Source: Paragorgia papillata
Taxonomy: Eukaryota; Cnidaria; Anthozoa; Scleralcyonacea; Coralliidae
DNA: 64,000 nt
Direction: 5' to 3'
Assembly (NCBI GenBank): GCA_035771165.1
Contig: JAWNZC010000337.1
Location: 6,911,501 to 6,975,500, forward strand
Of the stretch, positions 60,401 to 64,000 are shown piece by piece. The notes below the pieces were generated by a model. It made no database searches and was not told the DNA's origin. It saw nothing but the letters and a program-made list of their open reading frames with translations. Position 1 is the stretch's first letter; each line of letters opens with the position of its first letter. Position numbers and translations under genes: made by a program.

Positions 60401-63400
60401 TCATCGTGAAGCATGCTATTGCTTGATCATCTAATGATACTAAGTCCAGTTCATCTTTTATGTCGCAAGCTTGCATACTACTTACAATGTCGCAAGTACT
60501 AGAAACAGGAAACTAAATTTTTTTGTTTGTTCATGTTCGTTTGCTTAAAAAATTAACGTAAAAAAACGTTAGAAATAGGAAAGCGAAGCAATAATAAACA
60601 ATAATAAACCCTCTCCTTACCATCTCTTAAATTATCCGGTGAAGGTATAATATCGCCATTTTCGCTCGGTTTTACTGCAAAATAAATAAGTTAATGTTTC
60701 AGGCCAACAACAAAAAAAAAGACTTGTTAGGTAGAGCTAGGGCGAAAATAATACATTATCTAAAAAAACAATTTGTAAAGATATACACTAAAACATCTTA
60801 TTTTGAGAGCGGAACTGTCGGTACTTGTGTGTTTAAAAAAGTAAAAGACAGAAAGCTTGGACATCGTAGAATGGACTTTACTTAATGGAAATAACCTCGT
60901 TTGGAAGAAAGCCAAAAAATATCAAACTCGAAAGTGCCTTAAAAATGTACAAATCTTTTATTTTACGTTTATTACTCGGGCTAACTTTTTGGGTGTCACG
61001 ATTTTGCATTTTTGCACTTTTTACTTCCGCTACTGTTCATGCTTCCGGCGAGTTTTTAGTCGTGTGACTGAGTGAGGCCATGAGGCATGTTGTAAGTTCT
61101 TTGCTCCTTTCTCTTTTGAAGTAAGTTGGACAAAAAGTTGAACATCTTTGCCTTTTGATCAAGGTGTTCTTGCACGCTGTTAGTAGATTTCGAAACTGAC
61201 TGACTTTGTAGTTTAACAGTGATGTGGCTGACAACTCCTTGATCGTAAATAAGCTTGAACGAAGGGTGAATATGGGCATACTTCACACAGGTGAACGTGA
61301 CATGCCAGTACATAGCCTGTAGCCCGAGTGAACGCCTAACCCAGGCACCTGGTTAATATTTGGGATTGAGCGATTGGGCCCAAATGTTTCTATTTTAGAT
61401 GATTGCTTTATGATACAAATTTCAATGTGTTCAGTAAATGTGAAAGTGGACAAAATTATACGGAGGAGAGGACAAATATAGAAGAATTAAGACCTTCAGA
61501 AATCGTCCAAACCATGATCACCTCGGTTTATATTGTTCTCAAAGGGAATTTAATTTCTAAATCCCCCCAACAGGGTAAATTTCTAATTTTCCCCTCATTA
61601 GCATGCACGACCGAACATCGAAACAGTACCTTTTACACAACAAAGAAATGCATTATTTTTCAGATAACCAAGCCTCGGGAGGATTTGTGAAAGTCCTCAA
61701 ATCCTCCCTCGGCTTTTGGGAACATTTAATCACTAATTTCCCTGTCATGGTATTACTATAATTATTAGCCGACAAAGTCGGTTTTCTTTGATCTACCGCG
61801 GGATATATATCTCGAATATCCCGAAAATCGGTGCTATAAGCTATATACAGCACTCTTGCCAATTACTTACGTCAAATTAATATCCCAAGAGAAAACCTCC
61901 TTAAAACAACTAATTGATACTAAATTACTAAATATACTAATTGGTTCAGAAATGTTCGATAGTTTAGTAGTCTACGTTCAATAGCGTTGCGCGATTATTA
62001 TGTCAGCATTGATGTTTGTCTGAGTTTATAACTTTTATTCTTGACAATAGAAAATGTCGAGATTTATTGTTCGCTTGTTTGTCTAAGTTTTGGCCTATAA
62101 ATAGTGACTGCGCTTCGCCATTCGTCAGTAGAAGTTTGGTTTCTGTTGAACATTTAAGCTTCTATCTTAAAACTATAACAATTGTAGTTATAAAACAATG
62201 TCAGAACGTATTGTAGTGCGTAAAGCGTCAAGACTTATCTAACGGTACAAATAACAAGTGAAAATACTATTACTTCCAGGAGAACTCCCTCGCCGTTCAA
62301 TCTTGGGTTTCTAAGAAAGAAGATAAGAATAAAAAAATATACACAAATGAGAACAAAGGAAGATAAAAATGAGGAAAAAAAAAAGCAACAAAAAATTATC
62401 AACAGGCTTTCAGGAAACCCCGTTGGCTAAAATATTCACAGACTTTTTTCAACATAAGTAAAAAAAAAAGACCCAACCACTTCAGGTAATAGTTTTAAGG
62501 AAAATTTGAGGCAAAAGTTGTCTTAAATTATGGAGGTTTATTACTACATTAAATCAAAGTTTTGGTAACTGCATGATTTCCATTTTGGTTGGGTTACTTT
62601 TTTAAATTATTAACTAGAAGTTACTATCGCACTTGAAATGAGGCCTCGAATGCCAATAAAATACTGACATTTTAGAAAAAGTCAAATATATGACCTACTC
62701 CCGTTAAGCCTTTGATAACTTCTCCATCACTCAGATGTCAGAACAGAATTAAATCTGTCAGAATAGAAAATCCGATCCGTCGACAGAAATTTCGACGAAA
62801 ATCGATGGAAATGTCGAGAAATCGACAGAAATCCGATCCGTCAAAATAACATCTGGACATAAATCCACAGCTAAATTTGGCGCAGCGCTCGGCAACAATG
62901 AGTTCGAGAAAGTACGAAATCACCAAAATCGCGAGAAGTGGAGCACTGCTTGTCTGTAAATTCGGATTTGTACATACATTCGTCTCAAACTTTCCTATCT
63001 GTATTATGAAACAAACTCACAGCACCCAGTAAGATTTGTCCCACTCTGTTAAATTTAAATTTGCCAATAATCAGTAGTACGCGGATACTAAACCGGGTGA
63101 AAATGTCGTCTTGTTCAATCACGCATCGCTATTTGTAGATCGTCCCCCAAAAGCCTTAATTAGTAATTAAATGTAATTTACTAAATTTTCGTTATTAACA
63201 AATAATTATTATTACGAAAAAATTAAAATTATTACTCTAAAAAATAATTATTTCGTTTAAACATTCGTTCTTTATACGCGTATTGTTAAAGATTGGAATG
63301 CTCTACCCAAACAAATAGCTGAAGCTGAGCCTTTATGTAAATTTGCTTTAAACGATGCTTAATGGTGTGTAATATAATTTTAATTATTCATACTAAATTT

Positions 63401-63698
63401 TAATATTACTAATGTAGTAATTATAATAAGTTATAATTAAGGTGCCATATATAGGATGGCGTCCTTTTCACAATGTAACTATAGTAATCTAGCTGTAATA
63501 GTTTCAATGTGAATAAAGTTTATGTTTATGTTATGTTCTTATCCCTTACATCCTTCAAGCACGTAGACAACGAGTTTAGTTCCTTGAAACAAGACACACA
63601 TGTCGTTAAACCTCATCTCCCTCGGAAGTTTACACTAAACCTGACTGTATATATCGTGTGAACCTCTGACACACATAACAATTCTATGGATAAAAACG

Positions 63699-63731
<33 letters not shown>

Positions 63732-63821
63732 TAACCGCAAAGATTTTCTCTTTTTTCTTCCCAGTACAAGACTCATCAATAACATTCAAACAACGCTGCC
63801 TGTGGACATTATACTCACAAA
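21844..63821 (-). CDS. ARHGEF11/12-like: RGS-family RhoGEF (DH-PH), 37 exons, 5' end beyond the window
   Basis: I read 37 coding exons with canonical GT/AG borders. Their phases match at every junction, giving about 866 residues in one frame. Visible order: linker (about 1-165), DH (about 166-364), PH (about 390-516), acidic segment, and a coiled-coil/Ser-rich tail ending TAA at 21844-21846. DH marks are INELIHTERTHVRTLK and YQRLTKYPLFIEALIKAT. PH marks are LLLEDLLVLLQKQDDK and GPQIYELVAATLSER, close to what I know of LARG and PDZ-RhoGEF. These proteins exchange GDP for GTP on RhoA and are switched on by G12/13 alpha subunits through an N-terminal RGS-like domain, which would lie right of the window. 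Conserved DH Glu, Lys and Leu positions suggest an active exchange factor. Exon positions are given in the block entries. Assignment to 11, 12 or 1 is open. Confidence 0.87.
22273..22620. mobile_element. Inverted-repeat element with Penelope-like end motif
   Basis: The ends are ATAGTTTAACGCTACTCTG and CAGAGTAGCGTTAAGCTAT. On the minus strand the interior contains GAGTGTCGAAACGTTGGGTC, a word typical of Penelope-like element ends. It lies in the last RhoGEF intron. Non-coding. Confidence 0.65.
22714..23577. mobile_element. 860-bp inverted-repeat element carrying an exon-like insert
   Basis: The terminal repeats ATGCATCAGTCAATTCCAGC and its complement bracket the element; the arms extend through GCTGCGACC. 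Internally the words GGGCATTTG or GGGGCATTTG recur many times in a GC-rich context unlike the AT-rich surroundings. It contains the putative exon at 22925-23012 and lies in the last intron of the RhoGEF gene. Confidence 0.7.
22925..23012 (+). CDS. Putative first coding exon of a SAM-like domain, inside a mobile element
   Basis: An ATG in a strong context (CCAAAATGG) opens 29 codons ending at a donor-like GTAGGC in phase 1. The peptide contains SFVVSWLKKEGLDKLVDIF, which has the WL..LGL..Y...F layout at the start of SAM domains, although the Tyr position is Leu. No second exon was found inside the element. It may be a gene fragment captured by the element or the first exon of the element's own gene. 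Recognition rests on a short stretch only. Confidence 0.4.
23789..23973. mobile_element. MITE, 'ACCACTTTCAT' family, copy 1
   Basis: The ends are GACCACTTTCATAAT and ATTATGATTGTGGTC. The interior TTTTATGTGCATCTAAATGA and its complement recur in copy 2 at 60110-60302. Non-coding. Confidence 0.75.
24391..24606 (-). repeat. 5S-rRNA-derived SINE, copy B
   Basis: In reverse orientation it carries the 5S box C-like stretch (CGGTCACCCATCCAAGTACT at about 24507) and the CCCTCGAAGCACAGG body. It lacks the tail module seen in copy A. It lies in a RhoGEF intron. Confidence 0.8.
25486..25556. ncRNA. Hammerhead-like foldback
   Basis: GATGAAATGGTAATAT and ATATTACCATTTCATC enclose a stem ATCAGACCA/TGGTCTGAT, then CTGATG, a six-pair stem GACTTT/AAAGTC, and GAAA. 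This is the layout of a hammerhead core with an upstream GTC. The residue expected to be A after CTGATG is replaced, and one extra base sits beside the closing stem, so activity is doubtful. Confidence 0.35.
25743..25765. repeat. Poly-C tract
   Basis: A run of about 23 C. Similar tracts occur at about 28972-28995, 22742-22757 and 8983-8999. Confidence 0.95.
27281..27439. mobile_element. Palindromic element with about 68-bp arms
   Basis: CCAAATGTGATGCAATTTGG and its complement bracket nearly identical arms containing GTGAGCACCAATTAAGTCAG. A two-copy word GGTACACCAATATGGCC lies just to its left. It is in a RhoGEF intron and non-coding. Confidence 0.8.
29470..29770. mobile_element. MITE, 'GCTCCATCGAGTTATGGA' family, copy 1
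   Basis: It contains GTGCGTGCTCCATAACTCCA and, in inverse, GTGCTCCATTGAGTTATGGA and GCATCCATAACTCGACGG. A related element in the opposite arrangement is at 52725-53187. Non-coding. Confidence 0.7.
30459..30555. repeat. Two tandem copies of a 48-bp unit
   Basis: The unit begins TTGATGCTCTAGCAATGTTC and is repeated exactly once more. Because 48 is a multiple of three, it keeps an open frame. It lies in a RhoGEF intron and has no splice support. Confidence 0.9.
31010..34084 (-). CDS. ARHGEF11/12-like: RhoGEF acidic and coiled-coil exons after the PH domain
   Basis: Exons: 34084-33846 (239 nt, the largest; very acidic, with DEKEELEATSE and DEDKETRKG), 33265-33166 (Ser/Asn-rich), 32917-32792 (acidic, EGSSRSSVELM), 31835-31762 (helical, LLKQKDEEIKKLLDEK) and 31045-31010. 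All phases join. No enzyme domain is present. The helical exon is a probable coiled coil, as in the C-terminal dimerisation region of LARG and PDZ-RhoGEF; that function is inferred from the family. Confidence 0.82.
31419..31580. mobile_element. Inverted-repeat element
   Basis: TAATTTATTATTGAGGAGGT at the left faces CGACTCAATAATAAATTA at the right, separated by about 120 bp including a GATATAAAGCCCTCG segment. Non-coding. Confidence 0.55.
32248..32336. mobile_element. Palindromic MITE
   Basis: GGCGGCCATGTTGGTTGGTA and its near-complement flank a short loop at about 32290. It lies in a RhoGEF intron. Confidence 0.75.
32387..32552. mobile_element. Palindromic MITE
   Basis: The outer ends AATAGATTACAGTTTTCCGT and ACGGAAAATATAATCTATT are complementary, as are the inner words GATGACGTCACA and TGTGACGTC. 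It lies about 50 bp after the previous element. Confidence 0.75.
34920..35043. mobile_element. Palindromic element 1 of a three-element cluster
   Basis: The arms contain CAAACTTTTCATGTGCCGAG and TCGGCACATGAAAAGTTCG, with GGCCTAGATC/GACCTAAGCC at the ends. Non-coding. Confidence 0.75.
35047..35186. mobile_element. Palindromic element 2 of the cluster
   Basis: GGCTGTTTTCCACTAAGCGA faces TCGCCTAGTGGAAAACC. It begins within a few bases of the previous element. Non-coding. Confidence 0.7.
35188..35371. mobile_element. Palindromic element 3 of the cluster
   Basis: The ends AAGGCTCTTTTCCA and TGGAAAAGAGCCTT are perfectly complementary. Inner CTCGCAG words also pair. It directly follows element 2. 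Confidence 0.75.
35801..40281 (-). CDS. ARHGEF11/12-like: RhoGEF PH domain exons
   Basis: Exons: 40281-40204 (the RLADFNRRLD helix linking DH to PH), 39441-39366, 39099-38990, 37961-37904, 37155-37068 and 35847-35801. They encode NLDLTKHKLIFDGPLLWRM, LHALLLEDLLVLLQKQDDK, SPILKLTSVLTRNVATD, FFVVGTSDVGPQIYEL and the C-terminal helix NWFKFITEAIEV. In this family the PH domain assists exchange and binds activated Rho. The 37961 acceptor (gtttag) is preferred over a nearby cag because it alone keeps phase. Confidence 0.88.
36182..36657. mobile_element. GC-box-rich inverted-repeat element
   Basis: The ends are GGGGCTGTTTAGATGAACAT and its near-complement ATGTAAACAGCCCC. The interior repeats GGGACGG and CGTCCCGTCCCGCC. 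It lies in a RhoGEF intron. Confidence 0.75.
36873..36955 (+). repeat. SINE tail module, copy E
   Basis: GAGTCTCCGGCTCGG, GGCAACCACTCCCTATGCCA and TATTCGTATTCGTAT match the 3' end of the 5S-derived SINE; no head is present. Confidence 0.65.
37476..37543. repeat. Short hairpin
   Basis: GATTGCAACTCGACATACTG and the complement CAGTTTGTCGAGTTGCAATC enclose a short loop. Non-coding. Confidence 0.75.
38033..38875. mobile_element. TTAAAGTG-family element with internal insertion
   Basis: The left arm (to about 38165) and right arm (from about 38735) match the arms of 7841-8321. A different repeat (38260-38660) occupies the centre. Confidence 0.65.
38260..38660 (+). repeat. Dispersed repeat X with a conserved short frame, copy 1
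   Basis: It shares about 350 bp with the reverse complement of 60975-61350. Both keep peptides like VQEHLDQKAK-FNFLS followed by a second frame starting MSHGLTQSH or MPHGLTQSH. The family is unknown to me. It may be part of an element's gene or a captured exon. Confidence 0.6.
39888..40071. mobile_element. Palindromic element
   Basis: TTTTGTGGCAACAATGTCTC, GGACGTATAAGGATA and their complements form near-perfect arms with a short loop. It lies in the intron between the first two PH-block exons. Confidence 0.75.
40607..40795. mobile_element. 'GACCCTTTTAATAAG' MITE, copy 1
   Basis: The ends GACCCTTTTAATAAGTA and TATTAAAAGGGTC are complementary. The interior TGACGTCAATGGCGGAAAAT is shared with the copy nested at 47326-47513. 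Confidence 0.8.
40978..41284. mobile_element. 300-bp hairpin element
   Basis: The arms share CTTATGACGTACGCAAATGG, ACTCTCAAAATTTGC and GATAGTTTTCGCG with their complements. It is followed directly by an (ATT/ATG)n microsatellite at 41287-41381 that ends 10 bp before a RhoGEF exon. Confidence 0.75.
41287..41381. repeat. (ATT)n/(ATGATT)n microsatellite
   Basis: A mixed trinucleotide/hexanucleotide run lies immediately downstream of the donor of RhoGEF exon 41442-41392. Confidence 0.95.
41392..49681 (-). CDS. ARHGEF11/12-like: RhoGEF DH domain exons
   Basis: Exons: 49681-49630, 49522-49470, 49142-49049, 46554-46475, 46385-46302, 45505-45464, 44224-44107, 43491-43442 and 41442-41392. They encode a complete Dbl-homology helical bundle: CR1 (INELIHTERTHVRTLK), the LFPNLDELIRIH segment, EVGDLLLNRF, FCKSQNYAFEKLK, CESNPLCRKLSL, CR3 (YQRLTKYPLFIE) and the last helix QILEYVNQAVKEFE. 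The helix order and spacing match RGS-RhoGEFs closely. Donor and acceptor choice was set by phase. For example, 49470 uses GTATAA so that the expected VLHK residues before VFYKPWM are retained. Confidence 0.88.
42228..42330 (+). repeat. SINE tail module, copy F
   Basis: TTTTTAACATGAGCCTCTGG, GGCAACCACTCCCTATGCCA and GACATTAAATAAATATTCGT match the copy A tail; no head is present. Confidence 0.7.
43165..43243. repeat. Hairpin
   Basis: AAGGCACGTTTGATGTCATT and its complement flank a short loop containing GGCTTTACACTTC. Confidence 0.8.
44641..44955 (-). repeat. 5S-rRNA-derived SINE, copy C
   Basis: In reverse, box C-like GCGGTCACCCATCCAAGTAC is at about 44865 and the GGAGGGAGGAAAACCGG body at about 44758. 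A different A-rich/GATTTT tail lies at the left end. It is in a RhoGEF DH intron. Confidence 0.8.
45162..45440. mobile_element. Inverted-repeat element, 'TTTGGAAAC' family
   Basis: TACATGATTTGGAAACCC and GAGCTTCCAAACCATGTA are complementary. The interior GGATGATTGCTTCATTATAC is shared with 57715-57845 and 61362-61520. Confidence 0.65.
45797..45881. repeat. Compound (GTT)n(GGT)n(GCT)n repeat
   Basis: Three successive trinucleotide runs lie next to each other. Cys/Gly/Ala or Gln/Pro homopolymer peptides here are artefacts. Confidence 0.9.
47326..47513. mobile_element. 'GACCCTTTTAATAAG' MITE, copy 2 (nested)
   Basis: GACCCTTTTAATAAGTA and its complement bracket it. Comparison with copy 2 of the host MITE (TTTCGTATATAGATG) places the insertion at a TA. 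Confidence 0.8.
47912..48856. mobile_element. TTAA-flanked 945-bp element (nested)
   Basis: The ends are AGGTCAACTATACCTTTTGA and its complement, each bordered by TTAA. An 83-residue frame at 48134-48385 has no recognisable domain and is not claimed as a gene. Confidence 0.8.
49682..52057. other. RhoGEF intron with degenerate palindromic repeats
   Basis: Segments at about 50993-51100 and 51355-51425 share GAGGTGAATAGTGC and its complement and may be the ends of a 430-bp element. A 153-residue frame at 50338-50799 has no domain, and the DH-linker exons on both sides are on the other strand. A (TA)n run is at 51437-51464. Confidence 0.5.
51508..51898. mobile_element. 390-bp foldback with hammerhead-like cores (Penelope-like end)
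   Basis: The two halves are reverse complements (GATTAAAAAACTTTTCGGGC versus GCCCGAAACGTTAATAAAAG). The right half reads CTGAAGA, a GGC/GCC-type stem, then GAAAC, matching the hammerhead core CUGANGA-stem-GAAA. (TA)n tracts lie outside both ends. Terminal repeats of Penelope-like retroelements are known to carry hammerhead motifs. No reverse transcriptase is present. Confidence 0.6.
52058..63821 (-). CDS. ARHGEF11/12-like: RhoGEF N-terminal linker exons (first ten visible)
   Basis: Exons in coding order: 63821-63736, 62310-62274, 60674-60621, 59448-59397, 56404-56375, 55423-55402, 53638-53553, 53447-53419, 52366-52353 and 52117-52058. Joined, they encode a low-complexity charged linker including KPKIERRGSSPG, DEYKRKSFEGVP, KLEVEEDQERP and SEYVQRTRNKMRSR, with an acidic run EDEETDSD just before the DH domain. 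No domain is expected here; in LARG and PDZ-RhoGEF this part connects RGS to DH. The 14-nt exon (52366-52353) and the 22-, 29- and 30-nt exons are supported mainly by phase and splice sites. The 63821-63736 exon is the least certain: it rests on the acceptor gatttttag and an open 28-codon frame. Confidence 0.72.
52461..52612 (-). repeat. tRNA-Thr-derived SINE, copy 1
   Basis: Read on the minus strand it has D-arm-like TCGGTAGAGC, anticodon loop CTAGTAA (AGT, Thr), T-loop ATTCGAAC and a possible 7-bp acceptor stem. The anticodon and T stems are mismatched and a SINE body (TTTTTTTCTACTC...GGTTCGTCAC) follows. I do not call it a functional tRNA. Confidence 0.65.
52725..53187. mobile_element. MITE, 'GCTCCATCGAGTTATGGA' family, copy 2
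   Basis: GCGTGCTCCATCGAGTTATG at the left and a partly complementary GCTCCATCGAGTTATGGAG region at the right recur from copy 1. The centre holds a 99-codon frame (52726-53025) with no recognisable domain. Confidence 0.6.
53188..53312 (+). repeat. tRNA-Thr-derived SINE, copy 2
   Basis: TTAGCTCAGCCGGTAGAGC, anticodon loop CTAGTAA and GGTTCGAATCCC are tRNA-like, followed by the same body as copy 1 (TTTTTCTCTACTC...GGTTCGTCACCCGG). The acceptor stem is missing. It is on the opposite strand from copy 1. Confidence 0.7.
54166..54696. mobile_element. TTAAAGTG-family element containing a (CTGT)n array
   Basis: The arms match 7841-8321 (AAAGTAACATCTTTTG, CAAATAAGACAGACTTAATT). A (CTGT)n microsatellite at 54383-54483 occupies the centre. 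Confidence 0.75.
54852..54895. mobile_element. Solo end fragments of the 'GGTAATTCCTCAG' MITE
   Basis: TAAGGTAATTCCTCAGTAAT is followed at once by the complement of the other terminus (TCTTCCAGAAATGAAAAG), so both ends are fused with the interior gone. Confidence 0.6.
57066..57845. mobile_element. 'TTTGGAAAC'-family inverted-repeat element with a nested MITE
   Basis: AGATATGGTCTGGAAACTCG and GAGTTTCCAGACCATCTTT face each other. Nested at about 57104-57292 is a second inverted repeat (GATCTTATTCCAAAATGGCC / CCGCCATTTTGGAATAAGG). Related sequence is at 45162-45440 and 61362-61520. Confidence 0.65.
59630..59826. mobile_element. Palindromic MITE
   Basis: The ends AAGTCTGGTTCACATTTG and CAAGTGTGAACCAGGCT are near-complementary. 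The interior holds AAGCACGTGCAGCGACGTAC. Non-coding; in a RhoGEF intron. Confidence 0.75.
60110..60302. mobile_element. MITE, 'ACCACTTTCAT' family, copy 2
   Basis: TATACCACTTTCATAA and ATGAAAGTGGTGTATGGTA are complementary; the interior matches 23789-23973. Confidence 0.8.
60975..61350 (-). repeat. Dispersed repeat X, copy 2
   Basis: This is the reverse complement of 38260-38660, with the same peptide-like core (VQEHLDQKAKMFNFLS) and MPHGLTQSH start. A 'TTTGGAAAC'-family fragment follows at 61362-61520. Confidence 0.6.
61672..61714. repeat. Strong 16-bp stem-loop
   Basis: GCCTCGGGAGGATTTG pairs with CAAATCCTCCCTCGGC across a 10-base loop. A TA-rich AT-flanked context gives no hint of function. 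Confidence 0.7.
63255..63535 (+). pseudogene. 5'-truncated LINE 3' end
   Basis: The frame to the stop at about 63361 includes TRIVKDWNALPKQIAEAE, the R..WN.LP motif found at the C-terminus of many non-LTR reverse transcriptases (CR1, L2 and Jockey types). About 170 bp of 3' UTR with AATAAAG and a TTATGTTATG tail follow. A one-base frameshift seems to lie just before the motif. Confidence 0.6.
63705..63732. repeat. (CAA)n microsatellite
   Basis: A pure trinucleotide run lies three bases beyond the donor of the first visible RhoGEF exon. Confidence 0.95.
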
Positions 63822-63934
63822 CTAAAAATCAAAAAATAAAGGTGAACATAACATAATAGTAGTAGCACACACCATGCAAAAAGGCACTATTTAATACAAC
63901 TCAATACAATAAATTATGTAACATAACATTACAT

Positions 63935-64000
63935 ATTGTATTGCATTGCATTGCATTGTATTGCATTGCATCGCATCGCATCGCATCGCATCGCATTGTA
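63935..64000. repeat. (TGCAT/CGCAT)n pentanucleotide array at the window edge
   Basis: Units of five bases, TTGCA changing to TCGCA, continue to the last base of the window. Confidence 0.95.

Overview
The window is animal nuclear DNA. It is AT-rich, intron-rich and full of small transposon remnants. The mix suggests a cnidarian, probably an anthozoan such as a stony coral: a guanylate-binding GTPase, an intronless rhodopsin-class receptor, an RGS-type RhoGEF with many small exons, LINE coding remnants of a type I associate with cnidarians, and dense MITEs and SINEs. That placement is inference; no search was run.

Three protein-coding genes can be supported. (1) About 361-5236, minus strand: the first six coding exons of a guanylate-binding-protein (GBP) type large GTPase, running off the left edge. 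All splice phases agree, and the P-loop, the DxEG motif and the RD motif fall in order. (2) 13831-14838, plus strand: an intronless seven-helix receptor of the aminergic-like rhodopsin class. (3) 21844-63821, minus strand: a gene of about 42 kb with 37 recognisable coding exons (14 to 239 nt), mostly invisible as open frames. Joined, they give one continuous frame of about 866 residues: a linker, a DH domain, a PH domain, an acidic segment and a coiled-coil/Ser-rich tail ending in a stop codon. It matches the ARHGEF1/11/12 (p115/PDZ-RhoGEF/LARG) family. Its 5' end, where RGS and PDZ domains would lie, is beyond the right edge.

Layout: 1-5236 GBP gene, with microsatellites and a 5S-derived SINE in its introns; 5237-13830 intergenic DNA with at least six inverted-repeat elements; 13831-14838 receptor; 14839-21843 intergenic DNA with a long hairpin element, a LINE 3' end and (ATT)n arrays; 21844-63821 RhoGEF exons scattered through introns full of MITEs, SINEs and microsatellites; 63822-64000 a pentanucleotide repeat. 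The GBP and receptor genes are divergent. The receptor and RhoGEF genes converge tail to tail. No operon-like or pathway link is visible. RGS-RhoGEFs do couple G12/13 receptors to RhoA in animals, but closeness to the receptor is not evidence that these two work together.

The most interesting non-genic items are: an inverted-repeat element carrying what looks like a first coding exon of a SAM-like domain (22714-23577); foldback elements with hammerhead-ribozyme-like cores typical of Penelope-like element ends (51508-51898 and 25486-25556); a 5S-rRNA-derived SINE family whose tail appears to have seeded a hexanucleotide array; nested TTAA-flanked elements (47123-48915); and three different palindromic elements lying end to end (34920-35371).
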